Below are positions 25,849 to 34,500 of a stretch of 64,000 nt of DNA, one piece after another. The notes under the pieces are model-generated. The model was not told the DNA's origin and did not search any database. It saw nothing but the letters and a program-made list of their open reading frames with translations. The position numbers and the translations under genes are program-made. Position 1 is the stretch's first letter. Each line of letters starts with the position of its first letter. The DNA comes from Candidatus Scybalocola faecavium (GTDB taxonomy: Bacteria > Bacillota > Clostridia > Lachnospirales > Lachnospiraceae), in contig DVFP01000013.1 of assembly GCA_018713145.1 (NCBI GenBank), positions 1 to 64,000 of the forward strand, in the 5' to 3' direction.

Positions 25849-26010
25849 GTCTTTGCGCCATCCGGCGCTTGGCTCTGGAGAAAAAGTTGAGCCAAGCCGT
25901 TCGCGGCAGAGCCGCTCACTGAGGGCGTTGCCCAAATGCCGTCTGACGCAAATCCTCTTTTGCAAGCAAGCTTGCAAAGCGTCTTTGCGCCATCCGGCGC
26001 TTGGCTCAAC
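25849..26010. repeat. composite intergenic repeat with 27-bp direct ends
   Basis: An identical 27-base sequence beginning GTCTTTGCGCCATCC is at 25849-25875 and 25981-26007. Between them are an inverted copy of the inner end (GTTGAGCCAAGC, 25886-25897, against 25999-26010) and the palindrome TGCAAGCAAGCTTGCA (25961-25976). No coding potential is evident. It looks like a non-autonomous palindromic intergenic element, placed between the LTA-synthase-like gene and the asnA promoter. Confidence 0.75.
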
Positions 26011-26021
26011 TTAAAAACATA

Positions 26022-26051
26022 TTGACATGTGGCGCTTTAACGTGGTAATAT
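26022..26051 (+). promoter_or_regulatory. promoter of asnA
   Basis: TTGACA 26022-26027, 18-base spacer, TAATAT 26046-26051 preceded by TGG. Gives a leader of roughly 110 bases before the asnA start. Confidence 0.6.
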
Positions 26052-26100
26052 GACAGATATTAAATGGAAACTTGTAAAATTGGCCGGTTGTCATAGGATA

Positions 26101-26138
26101 GTCCGGCTGCACGTGAAAGTCAGTATGACCGGACTTTC
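26101..26138 (+). promoter_or_regulatory. candidate attenuator in asnA leader
   Basis: Two hairpins compete: GTCCGG (26101-26106) with CCGGAC (26129-26134), or GAAAGTC (26115-26121) with GACTTTC (26132-26138). They share 26132-26134, so only one forms. The second is followed by ATATTTC, a poor U tract. No T-box sequence is visible. Confidence 0.4.
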
Positions 26139-26170
26139 ATATTTCATCTGTGACGGGAGGACTTTTTGCA

Positions 26171-27181
26171 ATGGAAAAACTGATAATTCCGGAAGGATAT
26201 AAATCGCCCCTGGATATACGGGAGACAGAGATCGCGATTAAATATGTAAAGGACTATTTTGAACGGGAGCTGGCAAACCAGTTAAACCTTACCCGTGTAT
26301 CTGCCCCCTTATTTGTGGAGCCGGAAAGCGGCTTGAATGATACCTTAAATGGTGTAGAAAGGCCGGTAAGCTTTGGGATAAAGGAACAGGCGGACCGGGA
26401 GGTGGAGATCGTCCACTCTCTTGCCAAGTGGAAGCGTTATGCTTTAAAACGCTACGGCTTCCATCACGGCGAAGGACTTTACACAGATATGAACGCTATC
26501 CGCAGGGATGAAGACACAGATAATCTCCATTCCATCTTTGTGGATCAGTGGGACTGGGAAAAGATCATCAGCAAGGAAGAGCGGAATTTTGATACGTTAA
26601 AGGAAAATGTGCGCCGGGTATATGATGCCCTTCGGTATACGGAAAAATATATGTCTGAAAAGTACGGCTACATTAAACCGATCCTGCCGGATGAGATTTA
26701 TTTCCTGACCGCACAGGAGCTGGAGGATATGTATCCGGATAAGACGCCAAAAGAGCGGGAAAATGAAATCGTCCGCTTAAAAGGCGCTGTATTCCTTATG
26801 CAGATCGGCGGAGATCTGGCTTCCGGAAAACCCCACGACGGCCGGGCGCCGGATTATGACGATTGGTCATTAAACGGAGATATTTTAGTATACTATCCGG
26901 TTTTGGATATGGCTTTAGAGCTTTCCTCCATGGGTATCCGTGTTGATGAGGAGGCGCTGGTGCGCCAGCTGGCGATCCGGGGCTGCCCGGAGCGGGCCGA
27001 TCTTCCTTTCCAGAGAGCACTTTTGGATGGAAAACTGCCTTACACGATTGGCGGCGGTATCGGTCAGTCCAGAATCTGTATGTTTTTCTTGAGAAAAGCC
27101 CATGTGGGAGAGGTCCAGTCCTCCATTTGGCCCAAGGGGGTTCTTGAAGCCTGCGAAGAAAAAGGGGTATGGCTGCTGTAA
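26171..27181 (+). CDS. asnA: aspartate--ammonia ligase
   Basis: Ammonia-dependent asparagine synthetase of 336 residues, class II tRNA-synthetase-like fold; converts Asp, ammonia and ATP to Asn, AMP and PPi in the cytosol. Family motifs: EPESGLNDTLNGVERPV, HSLAKWKRYAL, DQWDWEK and the C-terminal GGGIGQSRICMFFLRKAHVG. Start ATG 26171 is ten bases after GGGAGG. Has its own promoter and possible leader control; the next gene begins after a terminator-shaped hairpin. Confidence 0.95.
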   Translation: MEKLIIPEGYKSPLDIRETEIAIKYVKDYFERELANQLNLTRVSAPLFVEPESGLNDTLNGVERPVSFGIKEQADREVEIVHSLAKWKRYALKRYGFHHGEGLYTDMNAIRRDEDTDNLHSIFVDQWDWEKIISKEERNFDTLKENVRRVYDALRYTEKYMSEKYGYIKPILPDEIYFLTAQELEDMYPDKTPKERENEIVRLKGAVFLMQIGGDLASGKPHDGRAPDYDDWSLNGDILVYYPVLDMALELSSMGIRVDEEALVRQLAIRGCPERADLPFQRALLDGKLPYTIGGGIGQSRICMFFLRKAHVGEVQSSIWPKGVLEACEEKGVWLL

Positions 27182-27304
27182 GGCTGGGCGGCAACGAAAA
27201 AGATCTGCGGCGGCCGGAGGTTTATAAACGACTTACAGATGCCTTCCGGGTCAATACTTGCAGGACAGGCATCTCCCCGGCCGGATAATCATAATTTAAA
27301 ACTT

Positions 27305-27366
27305 CCCTTCATATGTTAGACGTAAAAACACGTTGTTTTGGCTTCTAATGTATGGAGGGATTTTTT
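27305..27366 (+). terminator. terminator-like hairpin containing next gene's ribosome site
   Basis: Arms 27305-27320 and 27344-27359 pair over 16 positions with three G-U pairs and a 23-base loop, followed by A and six Ts. The right arm ends GGAGGG, which is also the Shine-Dalgarno for GTG 27367. It can both end asnA transcription and, in transcripts that pass it, hide the ribosome site of the cotS-like gene. Confidence 0.65.
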
Positions 27367-28389
27367 GTGGACGAAAAAATCAGGGAGATCTTGGATAAAT
27401 ATGATTTAAGTACCGCCTCAGTATGCCGGGGGCGGGGAGCCTATATCTGTACGACAGACCGGGGATTATGTATTTTGCGGGAATATTTTCCGGATCCGGA
27501 CCGGCTTGTATTTGAATCCCTTGTGAAATATACGATCCGGGACCGGGGATACATGAACGTGGACCAGATCATTGTCAGTCGGGAAGGCGCTTTATTTACT
27601 AAAAACCGGTATGACAAAAACTTTGTGCTAAGGGAATGGTTTGATGGGCGGGAATGTGACATGCGCAGTCCGTCAGATCTGACAGCGCTGACAGTGAACC
27701 TGGCCCGGCTCCACCGGGCTATGAGTAAGGTGCCCCTAAGCCCGGAAATGGCTCAAAAGTATACCCATACAGACACTAGGACAGTTTTGGAAAAGCACTG
27801 CCGGGAAATGCGATCCATCCGCAATTACATGAAAAATTGCCGCAGGAAAAAAGAATTTGAAAATCTGTATCTGGAATATTACGATCTTTTTTCCGGCCAG
27901 GCTCAGGCTGCGGTCCAGGCTTTAGACGCAAAAGATTATCAGGATCTGGCAGAAAGAGCAAGACAGGAACATACCCTGTGTCATGGGGATTATAACCACC
28001 ACAATGTGATCCTGATGCGGGGACGGGGCGGCGAAGGAAGCCTGCCGGCTATGGCTACCGTAAATTTTGACCGGATGCATCCGGACATTCAGATCAATGA
28101 TCTTTACCTGTTTTTGCGCAAGGCCATGGAAAAAAATAGCTGGGACGTAAATTTAGGCATGAGCATTGTCCAGGCCTATGACCGGGAGCGCCCCATGAGC
28201 CGGGAAGAAAAAAAGTATCTGTATATTCTGATGCTTTTCCCGGAAAAATTTTGGAAGATCGCCAATCACTATTACAATACGCGAAAAAGCTGGGCCTGCG
28301 CCAGGAACCTGGAAAAGCTGGAAGCCTTTATTCATATACGGGCTTTACGAGAACGGTTTTTAGAGTGTTTCCGGAAAAAGATGATCTGA
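27367..28389 (+). CDS. CotS-like spore coat/phosphotransferase-fold protein
   Basis: 340-residue protein with an aminoglycoside-phosphotransferase/kinase-like fold of the CotS family found in spore-forming Clostridia. Visible parts: N-lobe strands, WFDGRECDM, and the catalytic loop LCHGDYNHHNVI followed by VNFDRMHPDIQINDL, where NFD replaces the usual DFE-type metal motif. CotS proteins are spore coat components in Bacillus; enzymatic activity is unproven. GTG 27367 is seven bases after GGAGGG; ATG 27352 would lie inside that site and is rejected. Regulation may involve the hairpin at 27305-27359. Confidence 0.78.
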   Translation: MDEKIREILDKYDLSTASVCRGRGAYICTTDRGLCILREYFPDPDRLVFESLVKYTIRDRGYMNVDQIIVSREGALFTKNRYDKNFVLREWFDGRECDMRSPSDLTALTVNLARLHRAMSKVPLSPEMAQKYTHTDTRTVLEKHCREMRSIRNYMKNCRRKKEFENLYLEYYDLFSGQAQAAVQALDAKDYQDLAERARQEHTLCHGDYNHHNVILMRGRGGEGSLPAMATVNFDRMHPDIQINDLYLFLRKAMEKNSWDVNLGMSIVQAYDRERPMSREEKKYLYILMLFPEKFWKIANHYYNTRKSWACARNLEKLEAFIHIRALRERFLECFRKKMI

Positions 28390-28543
28390 CGCGGCAGTTC
28401 AGAACAGCGTAAGCGGATCCAAAGATGTACCGCTTGGAATAGTTCCACTGAGAATAATGAAAATGCACAAAAAATGTCGAAATAAATCGGCTCTCCATGT
28501 CTAATATGGTTAAATTCTTCTTTATTTTTACAGGGAAATGTAT

Positions 28544-28549
28544 TATAAT
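28544..28549 (+). promoter_or_regulatory. -10 element for phosphohexomutase gene
   Basis: A consensus TATAAT at 28544-28549 lies about 77 bases before the start codon; the -35 (TTTATT) is weak. Nothing else supportable is in the 28390-28626 gap. Confidence 0.4.
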
Positions 28550-28626
28550 AAACTTGGATCGTATTTACAGATTCACATGGTTGAACTGTAACCACATTTT
28601 TTTGATGAATTTAGGAGGTAATTCCA

Positions 28627-30357
28627 ATGGACTACAAAAAGATTTACGAGGAGTGGCTTGCCAACCCTTACTTTGATGACGCAACAAAAGCTGAGCTTTT
28701 AAGCATCAAGGATGATGAAAACGAGATCAAAGAACGTTTTTATATGGATCTGGAATTTGGAACCGCAGGCCTGCGCGGCATTATTGGTGCCGGGATCAAC
28801 CGCATGAATAAATATGTGGTGCGCAAAACGACTCAGGGCCTTGCTAATTATATTAAAAAGCAGGGCGGAGAGAGCAAAGGTGTGGCTATTGCTTATGACT
28901 CCCGCCGTATGTCCCCGGAATTTTCCGAAGAAGCTGCTCTGTGCCTGGCTGCCAACGGTATTAAGGCATACCGTTTTGAGTCTTTAAGACCCACACCGGA
29001 GCTGTCCTTTGCGGTACGTCATTTAGGATGTATTGCCGGTATTAATATTACGGCCAGCCATAATCCTCCGGAATATAACGGATATAAGGTATACTGGGAG
29101 GACGGCGCTCAGATCACACCTCCTCACGATACAGGAATCATGGATGAGGTAAAAGCTGTTACAGATTATAATAACGTCCTTACCATGGACAAGGCTGATG
29201 CCCAGGCATCCGGTCTTTATGTGACCATTGGCCAGGAAGTGGACGATGCCTATATCAGCGAGCTGAAAAAACAGGTAAAACATATGGACAGCATTAAGGC
29301 TGTAGGCGATGAGTTAAAGATCGTATATACACCGCTTCACGGCACGGGAAATATTCCTGCCAGAAGGATCCTTAAAGAGATCGGCTTTAATAATGTTTAT
29401 GTTGTTCCCGAACAGGAGCTTCCTGACGGTGAGTTCCCAACCGTCAGCTATCCGAATCCTGAGTCTGACGAAGCCTTTGTGCTGGGCCTTGAGCTGGCTA
29501 AAAAGATCGATGCGGATCTTGTTCTGGCTACAGACCCGGATGCAGACCGTCTTGGCGTGCGGGTAAAAGATAAAAACGGAGAATATCACTGCCTGACAGG
29601 AAACATGTCCGGATGCCTTCTTGCCGAGTATACGATCGGCCAGTGGAAAGCATTAAAAGGACTGCCTGAGGACGGCGCCCTTATTAAGACCATTGTAACA
29701 ACAAACATGGCAGATGCTATTGCCAAGTATTATAATGTTCGTCTGATCGAGTGCCTGACCGGCTTTAAGTATATCGGACAGCAGATCTTAAATTTTGAGA
29801 CCACCGGAAAGGGAACCTATCTGTTTGGTTTTGAGGAAAGCTATGGCTGCCTCATCGGTACCCACGCAAGAGATAAGGATGCGATTGTTGCTACGATGGC
29901 TCTGTGCGAGGCTGCAGCTTACTACAGGACCCAGGGCAAAACATTGTGGGATGCCATGATCGATATGTATGAGAAATACGGCTACTACAAAGATGATGTA
30001 AAATCGATCTCCCTGTCTGGTATTGAAGGTCTTGCCAAGATCCAGTCCATTATGGAAACACTGCGGAATAACCCGCCCAAGGAACTGGCAGGTTATAAGG
30101 TACTTTCCACAAGAGATTATAAGAAGGATGAGATCGTTGACCTGGCTACAGGCAATGTTACCCCTACAGGCCTTCCAACATCCAATGTTTTGTACTATGA
30201 TATGAATGATGACGCATGGCTGTGCGTTCGTCCTTCCGGTACAGAACCAAAGATCAAGTTTTATTACGGTATTAAGGGAACATCCCTGGAGGATGCAGAT
30301 GAGAAATCTGCCGTCCTTGGCAAGGCTGTCCTGGATATGATCAATGAAATGATGTAA
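28627..30357 (+). CDS. phospho-sugar mutase (phosphoglucomutase/phosphomannomutase)
   Basis: Alpha-D-phosphohexomutase of 576 residues with four domains: active-site phosphoserine in ITASHNPPEYNGYKVYW, metal-binding DPDADRLGV, sugar-binding GFEESYG, and phosphate-binding RPSGTEPKIKFY at the C-terminus. Interconverts hexose 1- and 6-phosphates, feeding UDP-glucose and wall/EPS precursors; Firmicutes PgcA is the close comparison. ATG 28627 follows AGGAGG. Single gene with a strong downstream hairpin. Confidence 0.93.
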   Translation: MDYKKIYEEWLANPYFDDATKAELLSIKDDENEIKERFYMDLEFGTAGLRGIIGAGINRMNKYVVRKTTQGLANYIKKQGGESKGVAIAYDSRRMSPEFSEEAALCLAANGIKAYRFESLRPTPELSFAVRHLGCIAGINITASHNPPEYNGYKVYWEDGAQITPPHDTGIMDEVKAVTDYNNVLTMDKADAQASGLYVTIGQEVDDAYISELKKQVKHMDSIKAVGDELKIVYTPLHGTGNIPARRILKEIGFNNVYVVPEQELPDGEFPTVSYPNPESDEAFVLGLELAKKIDADLVLATDPDADRLGVRVKDKNGEYHCLTGNMSGCLLAEYTIGQWKALKGLPEDGALIKTIVTTNMADAIAKYYNVRLIECLTGFKYIGQQILNFETTGKGTYLFGFEESYGCLIGTHARDKDAIVATMALCEAAAYYRTQGKTLWDAMIDMYEKYGYYKDDVKSISLSGIEGLAKIQSIMETLRNNPPKELAGYKVLSTRDYKKDEIVDLATGNVTPTGLPTSNVLYYDMNDDAWLCVRPSGTEPKIKFYYGIKGTSLEDADEKSAVLGKAVLDMINEMM

Positions 30358-30396
30358 AGTTCCTGCAATGGTTGTGGGATCATAGACATTTTATAA

Positions 30397-30436
30397 CACA
30401 GGCCGATGTGACTTGTATGAGTCACATCGGCCTGTG
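30397..30436. terminator. hairpin after phosphohexomutase gene
   Basis: Perfect 16-bp stem CACAGGCCGATGTGAC with an 8-base loop. Flanks are A/T-rich but without a clean T tract, so termination is likely but not certain. Confidence 0.65.
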
Positions 30437-30538
30437 AAATTTAATATTACAATAGCATATTTTCCCCCATCCTTTCATACTCTTTAATAAAAGATCCCCA
30501 GGCGTTCCCTGGGGAACGAATGGAGGATGGGAGCATTT

Positions 30539-30985
30539 ATGAGATTTGGGCGCGGGAAAATTTTTAAGGTAAGGGCAGTCTTTGGACTGGCTGTGCTGTG
30601 GGCCTGGCTGTGTATGGGAACTTATGGATGCAGCAGCATCAGCACATCAGAGGCCAAGCTGTCAGATCTGGATTTTACTGTGGTTTCAGAGGCAAATATC
30701 CAGGAGGATATTAAAGATCTGATCGAGGAAAAAAAGGAAGAACCGTTTCAAATGACCTACAGTGACGGAAATTATAAGTATATTGTCGTAGGTTACGGAA
30801 AGCAGGAAGGCGGCGGCTACAGCATCCAGGTAAACCAGGTGTATGACACGGAAAATACGATCTGTGTACAGACAACGCTGCTGGGGCCTGAGGAGGACGA
30901 GATACAGACTGGAGAGCCGTCTTATCCTTATATTGTCATTAAAATTGAAAATCTGGATAAAACGGTAGTGTTTCCGGAAAGTTAG
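30539..30985 (+). CDS. PrcB-like putative lipoprotein
   Basis: 148-residue exported protein. Basic N-terminus and hydrophobic helix end at GTYGCSS, an imperfect lipobox, so either lipid-anchored or cleaved near Cys. The remainder resembles the PrcB C-terminal domain: KEEPFQMTYSDGNYKYIVVGYGKQEGGGYSIQVNQVY. Start ATG 30539 follows GGGAG; an ATG 12 bases upstream abuts GGAGG and is unlikely. It precedes the sipL-like gene by 58 bases and could share its sporulation role, but this is inference. Confidence 0.65.
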   Translation: MRFGRGKIFKVRAVFGLAVLWAWLCMGTYGCSSISTSEAKLSDLDFTVVSEANIQEDIKDLIEEKKEEPFQMTYSDGNYKYIVVGYGKQEGGGYSIQVNQVYDTENTICVQTTLLGPEEDEIQTGEPSYPYIVIKIENLDKTVVFPES

Positions 30986-31043
30986 TCATAATATCCTCTT
31001 TTGCAGAATATCTTTTAGATAGAAATGCAAGGAGGATATTTTT

Positions 31044-32615
31044 ATGGAAATAATAAAAAAACGTATCCGGACCAATCAGTTTAAAGGGCGGGCGTTTACT
31101 CAGGTGACCCTGGATGATGATTTTAATGTGCCTGATGTGCGGCCGGATATTGATAAGATCATCCAGGAGAACGGGGATATAAAGATTATGGAAGTGCGGG
31201 TCATGGAAGGCAAGGTAAGCGTCCATGGAAAGCTTGATTTTGCCGTCCTTTACATCAGCGGCTATGATGCCCGGCCGATCCATCACATGGACGGAAGCAT
31301 TGATTTTGAAGAAGTGGTTAATATGGACAATGTGGCTCAGGGAGATGAGGTAAAGGTTTCCTGGGACATGGAAGATCTGCGTACCAGTCTGATCAACAGC
31401 AGAAAGTTAAGCGTCCGGTCCATTATTTCTTTAAGCTTAAGCGCCAGCTGTATCGTAGAGATCGAGGCTGCACAGCAGGTGGAGGATCCGGCAGGGGTGT
31501 GTACCCGGACCCGGCGCATTGATACAAGCCAGATACATATCCAGAAAAAAGATACCTTCCGCATTAAAGATGAGATCACTGTGCCGGCCAACAAGCCTAA
31601 TATCCTGGAAATCTTATGGAACGCGGCTGCGGTGGATAACCTGGATATACGATTGACAGATGATAAGCTCAGTCTCCGGGGAGAACTGGGGATTTTTGTT
31701 ATGTATTCCAGTGAGGAGGAGAAAAATCCCCTTCAGTTTTTTAATACTTCGGTAGGTTTTTCCGGAAATCTGGAGTGCCATGGGGCAAAAGAGGAAATGA
31801 TCGGCCACATTACGGCGAGGATCATCCATACAGAGATCGAGGTACGGCGGGATTCGGACATGGAAGCAAGAAATGTAGGGATTGAAGTGGTTCTGGAACT
31901 GGAAATGGCAGTATATGAAGATGAATCTGTGGAGATCCTTAGAGATGTGTATGCTTTAGATAAAAAGCTGACGCCTGTGTACCGTCCGGTAGTATTTGAC
32001 AATATCCTGATGAAAAATCAGTCCAATGCACGCCTGCATCAAAGGATCAAGATTAAAAATGATCAGGCAAAGATCCTTCAGATCTGCCAGGCGGGGGGAC
32101 ATATAAAAATCGACCGTACCCAGATCAATGAAAACGGGATTTTGGTGGAAGGTGTAGTATATGTACAGATCCTTTATGTGGCTGCGGATGATAAGGTCCC
32201 TGTAAATTCCATGAAAGGCATGGTGCCATTTTCCAGTCAGATCGAGATCCCCGATATGGATGATACGTGTACTTATGAAATCGCCCCGGTGCTGGAGCAG
32301 GTCAGCTCAACGATGCAGGACAGCGAGGAAATCGAGGTAAAAATGCTGCTGGTTTTATCTGCCATTGTATTTAAGCGGGTAAAGGCAGATATTATTGAGG
32401 AGATCCGGGAAGAACCCATGGATGAAAGCCAGGCCGACCAAATGCCCGGGATCATTGGCTATATTGTCCGGCCTGGAGATGAGCTGTGGACATTGGCAAA
32501 AAATTTCAATACGACCACCGATGAGATCATGGCAGATAACAGTCTGGAGCAGGAGCAGCTTTCCCCGCGGCAGAAGCTTGTGGTCATGCGCCGGGCAGGG
32601 ACGCCTCAGGATTAA
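31044..32615 (+). CDS. sipL: SipL-like SPOCS/LysM spore protein
   Basis: 523-residue protein with repeated SPOCS (DUF3794) domains (about 40-130, 190-300, 330-440) and a C-terminal LysM (YIVRPGDELWTLAKNF...QKLVVMR). This is the architecture of Clostridioides SipL, which binds SpoIVA on the forespore and tethers the coat to the developing spore. ATG 31044 is after AAGGAGG. The gene stands alone before a promoter for ispE; expected expression is mother-cell sigma-E, not read here. Confidence 0.88.
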   Translation: MEIIKKRIRTNQFKGRAFTQVTLDDDFNVPDVRPDIDKIIQENGDIKIMEVRVMEGKVSVHGKLDFAVLYISGYDARPIHHMDGSIDFEEVVNMDNVAQGDEVKVSWDMEDLRTSLINSRKLSVRSIISLSLSASCIVEIEAAQQVEDPAGVCTRTRRIDTSQIHIQKKDTFRIKDEITVPANKPNILEILWNAAAVDNLDIRLTDDKLSLRGELGIFVMYSSEEEKNPLQFFNTSVGFSGNLECHGAKEEMIGHITARIIHTEIEVRRDSDMEARNVGIEVVLELEMAVYEDESVEILRDVYALDKKLTPVYRPVVFDNILMKNQSNARLHQRIKIKNDQAKILQICQAGGHIKIDRTQINENGILVEGVVYVQILYVAADDKVPVNSMKGMVPFSSQIEIPDMDDTCTYEIAPVLEQVSSTMQDSEEIEVKMLLVLSAIVFKRVKADIIEEIREEPMDESQADQMPGIIGYIVRPGDELWTLAKNFNTTTDEIMADNSLEQEQLSPRQKLVVMRRAGTPQD

Positions 32616-32680
32616 ATGTTTTTGTGTAACTGTTAAGACATATAAATTTCCGGATGTGTTAGAAAGCGGAAAGAATCCGG

Positions 32681-32709
32681 TTGCAAGGAACGGATTGTTA
32701 CTGTATAAT
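32681..32709 (+). promoter_or_regulatory. promoter of ispE-gntR operon
   Basis: TTGCAA 32681-32686, 17-base spacer, TATAAT 32704-32709. Confidence 0.6.
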
Positions 32710-32761
32710 GTATACAATAGATGCTGTTTATATGGTGAACAGCAGCAGATACAAAGCTAAG

Positions 32762-32785
32762 GGGGCCAAAGGATCATTTGGCCCC
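32762..32785 (+). other. leader hairpin before ispE
   Basis: Perfect 9-bp stem GGGGCCAAA/TTTGGCCCC with a 6-base loop, between the promoter and the ispE ribosome site. No T tract follows, so it is more likely a leader structure or an mRNA stabiliser than a terminator. Confidence 0.5.
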
Positions 32786-32816
32786 GGGATACTGCCAGAC
32801 AAAGGAGAATGAATCT

Positions 32817-33683
32817 ATGGATCGTATACTGCTTAAAGCAATGGGAAAAATTAATCTTGGGCTGGATGTAGTACGCCGTCGTCCGGATGGATACCATGAG
32901 GTAAAGATGGTCATGCAGACGGTCAATCTGTATGATAAAGTTGAGATCACGGCAGAAGAGGAGCCAGGCATACGCATTTCCACGAATTTGTCCTTTCTTC
33001 CTGTAAATGAAAATAATATCGTATATAAGGCAGCAGCTCTTTTAATGGAACGCTGCGGGATCGACCAGGGGGTGAGCATCCATCTGGAAAAGCATATCCC
33101 TGTTGCTGCAGGTATGGCCGGCGGCAGCGCAGACGGGGCGGCTGTGCTCTATGGCATGAACCGGCTGTTTTCCTTGGGGATGAGCAAAAAGACACTTATG
33201 GATCTGGGGGTAACTTTAGGTGCAGATGTGCCTTACTGTATTCTCAGAGGAACAGCCCTTTCTGAAGGTATTGGAGAGATCCTGACGCCTCTGCCTCCGA
33301 TGCCGGACTGCTGGATCCTTATTGCCCGGCCGCCGATCAGTGTTTCCACAAAATTTGTTTATGAAAACCTTCATTTGGAAACTGTGGAAAAACATCCGGA
33401 CATTGACGGGATCGTTCAGGCGATCCGTGACGGGGATCTGTATGGCATGTGCAGCCGCCTGGAAAATGTCCTTGAAACTGTAACCGTGAAAAAACACCCA
33501 CAGATCAATGAAATTAAAAAATTCATGTGTGACCGGGGCGCGGTCAGCGCTTTAATGAGCGGCAGCGGCCCTACAGTTTTTGGTATTTTTACCAATGAGC
33601 GGGAAACACGAAGCGCCTGTGAGGCATTAAAGGAAACGGGCCTGGCGCGGCAGGTTTATGTAGTAAAGCCGTTTAATCCTTAA
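32817..33683 (+). CDS. ispE: 4-(cytidine 5'-diphospho)-2-C-methyl-D-erythritol kinase
   Basis: GHMP kinase of 288 residues in the MEP isoprenoid pathway. Motifs: N-terminal KINLGLDVVRRRPDGYHEV, ATP loop PVAAGMAGGSADGAAVL, and C-terminal ALMSGSGPTVFGIF. Start ATG 32817 is nine bases after AAAGGAG. It is followed 20 bases later by a GntR regulator, an arrangement seen in other clostridia, and preceded by its own promoter. Confidence 0.95.
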   Translation: MDRILLKAMGKINLGLDVVRRRPDGYHEVKMVMQTVNLYDKVEITAEEEPGIRISTNLSFLPVNENNIVYKAAALLMERCGIDQGVSIHLEKHIPVAAGMAGGSADGAAVLYGMNRLFSLGMSKKTLMDLGVTLGADVPYCILRGTALSEGIGEILTPLPPMPDCWILIARPPISVSTKFVYENLHLETVEKHPDIDGIVQAIRDGDLYGMCSRLENVLETVTVKKHPQINEIKKFMCDRGAVSALMSGSGPTVFGIFTNERETRSACEALKETGLARQVYVVKPFNP

Positions 33684-33703
33684 AGATGTGAGGGAACTGA
33701 CAA

Positions 33704-34408
33704 ATGAAAGAATTTACAATGAATGCTAATGCGTATCTTCCTTTGAGGGATGTGGTGTTTAATACTCTGCGGGACGCGATTTTAAGAGGGGATCTGGAGC
33801 CGGGAGAACGGCTTATGGAGATTGCCCTGGCAAATCGCCTTGGCGTGAGCCGTACTCCCATCCGGGAAGCGATACGCAAGCTGGAGCTGGAAGGTCTTGT
33901 CGTTATGATCCCGCGGCGGGGAGCTCAGGTGGCCAGCATTACTCAAAAGGATCTTCAGGATGTGCTGGAGGTGCGCACCTCCCTGGAGGATCTGGCTGTG
34001 CGTCTTGCCTGCGAGCGGATCCGCCCGGAACAGGTGGATCAGATGAAAGAGGCTTTGAAAAATTTTGAGGCGGCTTTAAAAGGCACAGATGTTACGGTTA
34101 TTGCCCGGGCTGATGTGGATTTCCATGATGTAATTTTTTCTTCCACGGGAAATGCCCGTCTTGTCCAGATCCTTAATAATCTCAGAGAACAGATGTATCG
34201 GTATCGTTTGGAATATTTAAAAGATTTTTCCAGCCATGAGCGGCTGCTTCAGGAGCACAAGGAGCTTCTGGCAGCGATTGAAGGCCATGACCAGGAAAAT
34301 GCGGCCAGGATCATCCGCACCCATATTTATAACCAGGAGATTTCCGTGATCCGCCATATCCGTCAAAATCAGGAGGAGCACCCTGAAGATGGGGCGAATA
34401 GGATATAA
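33704..34408 (+). CDS. GntR-family regulator (FadR/FCD type)
   Basis: 234-residue repressor-type regulator: N-terminal winged HTH (LRDAILRGDLEPGERLMEIALANRLGVSRTPIREAI) and C-terminal all-helical FCD domain with likely metal/ligand His residues (DFHDVIF, LLQEHKELL, RTHIYNQE). FCD members bind carboxylates. Co-transcribed with ispE (20-base gap) and followed by a hairpin. Ligand and targets unknown. Confidence 0.9.
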   Translation: MKEFTMNANAYLPLRDVVFNTLRDAILRGDLEPGERLMEIALANRLGVSRTPIREAIRKLELEGLVVMIPRRGAQVASITQKDLQDVLEVRTSLEDLAVRLACERIRPEQVDQMKEALKNFEAALKGTDVTVIARADVDFHDVIFSSTGNARLVQILNNLREQMYRYRLEYLKDFSSHERLLQEHKELLAAIEGHDQENAARIIRTHIYNQEISVIRHIRQNQEEHPEDGANRI

Positions 34409-34431
34409 AAAACTGCATACAATAATCCCAT

Positions 34432-34469
34432 ATAAGGCTGCATCGCTAAGTATAGTGATGCAGCCTTAT
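34432..34469 (+). terminator. hairpin terminator after gntR
   Basis: 13-bp stem ATAAGGCTGCATC with a 12-base loop; the following CGTTGTATTTG is only moderately T-rich. It separates the ispE operon from the spore germination genes. Confidence 0.6.
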
Positions 34470-34500
34470 CGTTGTATTTGCAGTATCCGGGAGGGATTTT

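Noticed and set aside
26052-26170. Asn T-box before asnA
   Set aside because: No T-box consensus (GGGTGGNACCGCG) or specifier stem in the leader; only a short alternative hairpin pair.
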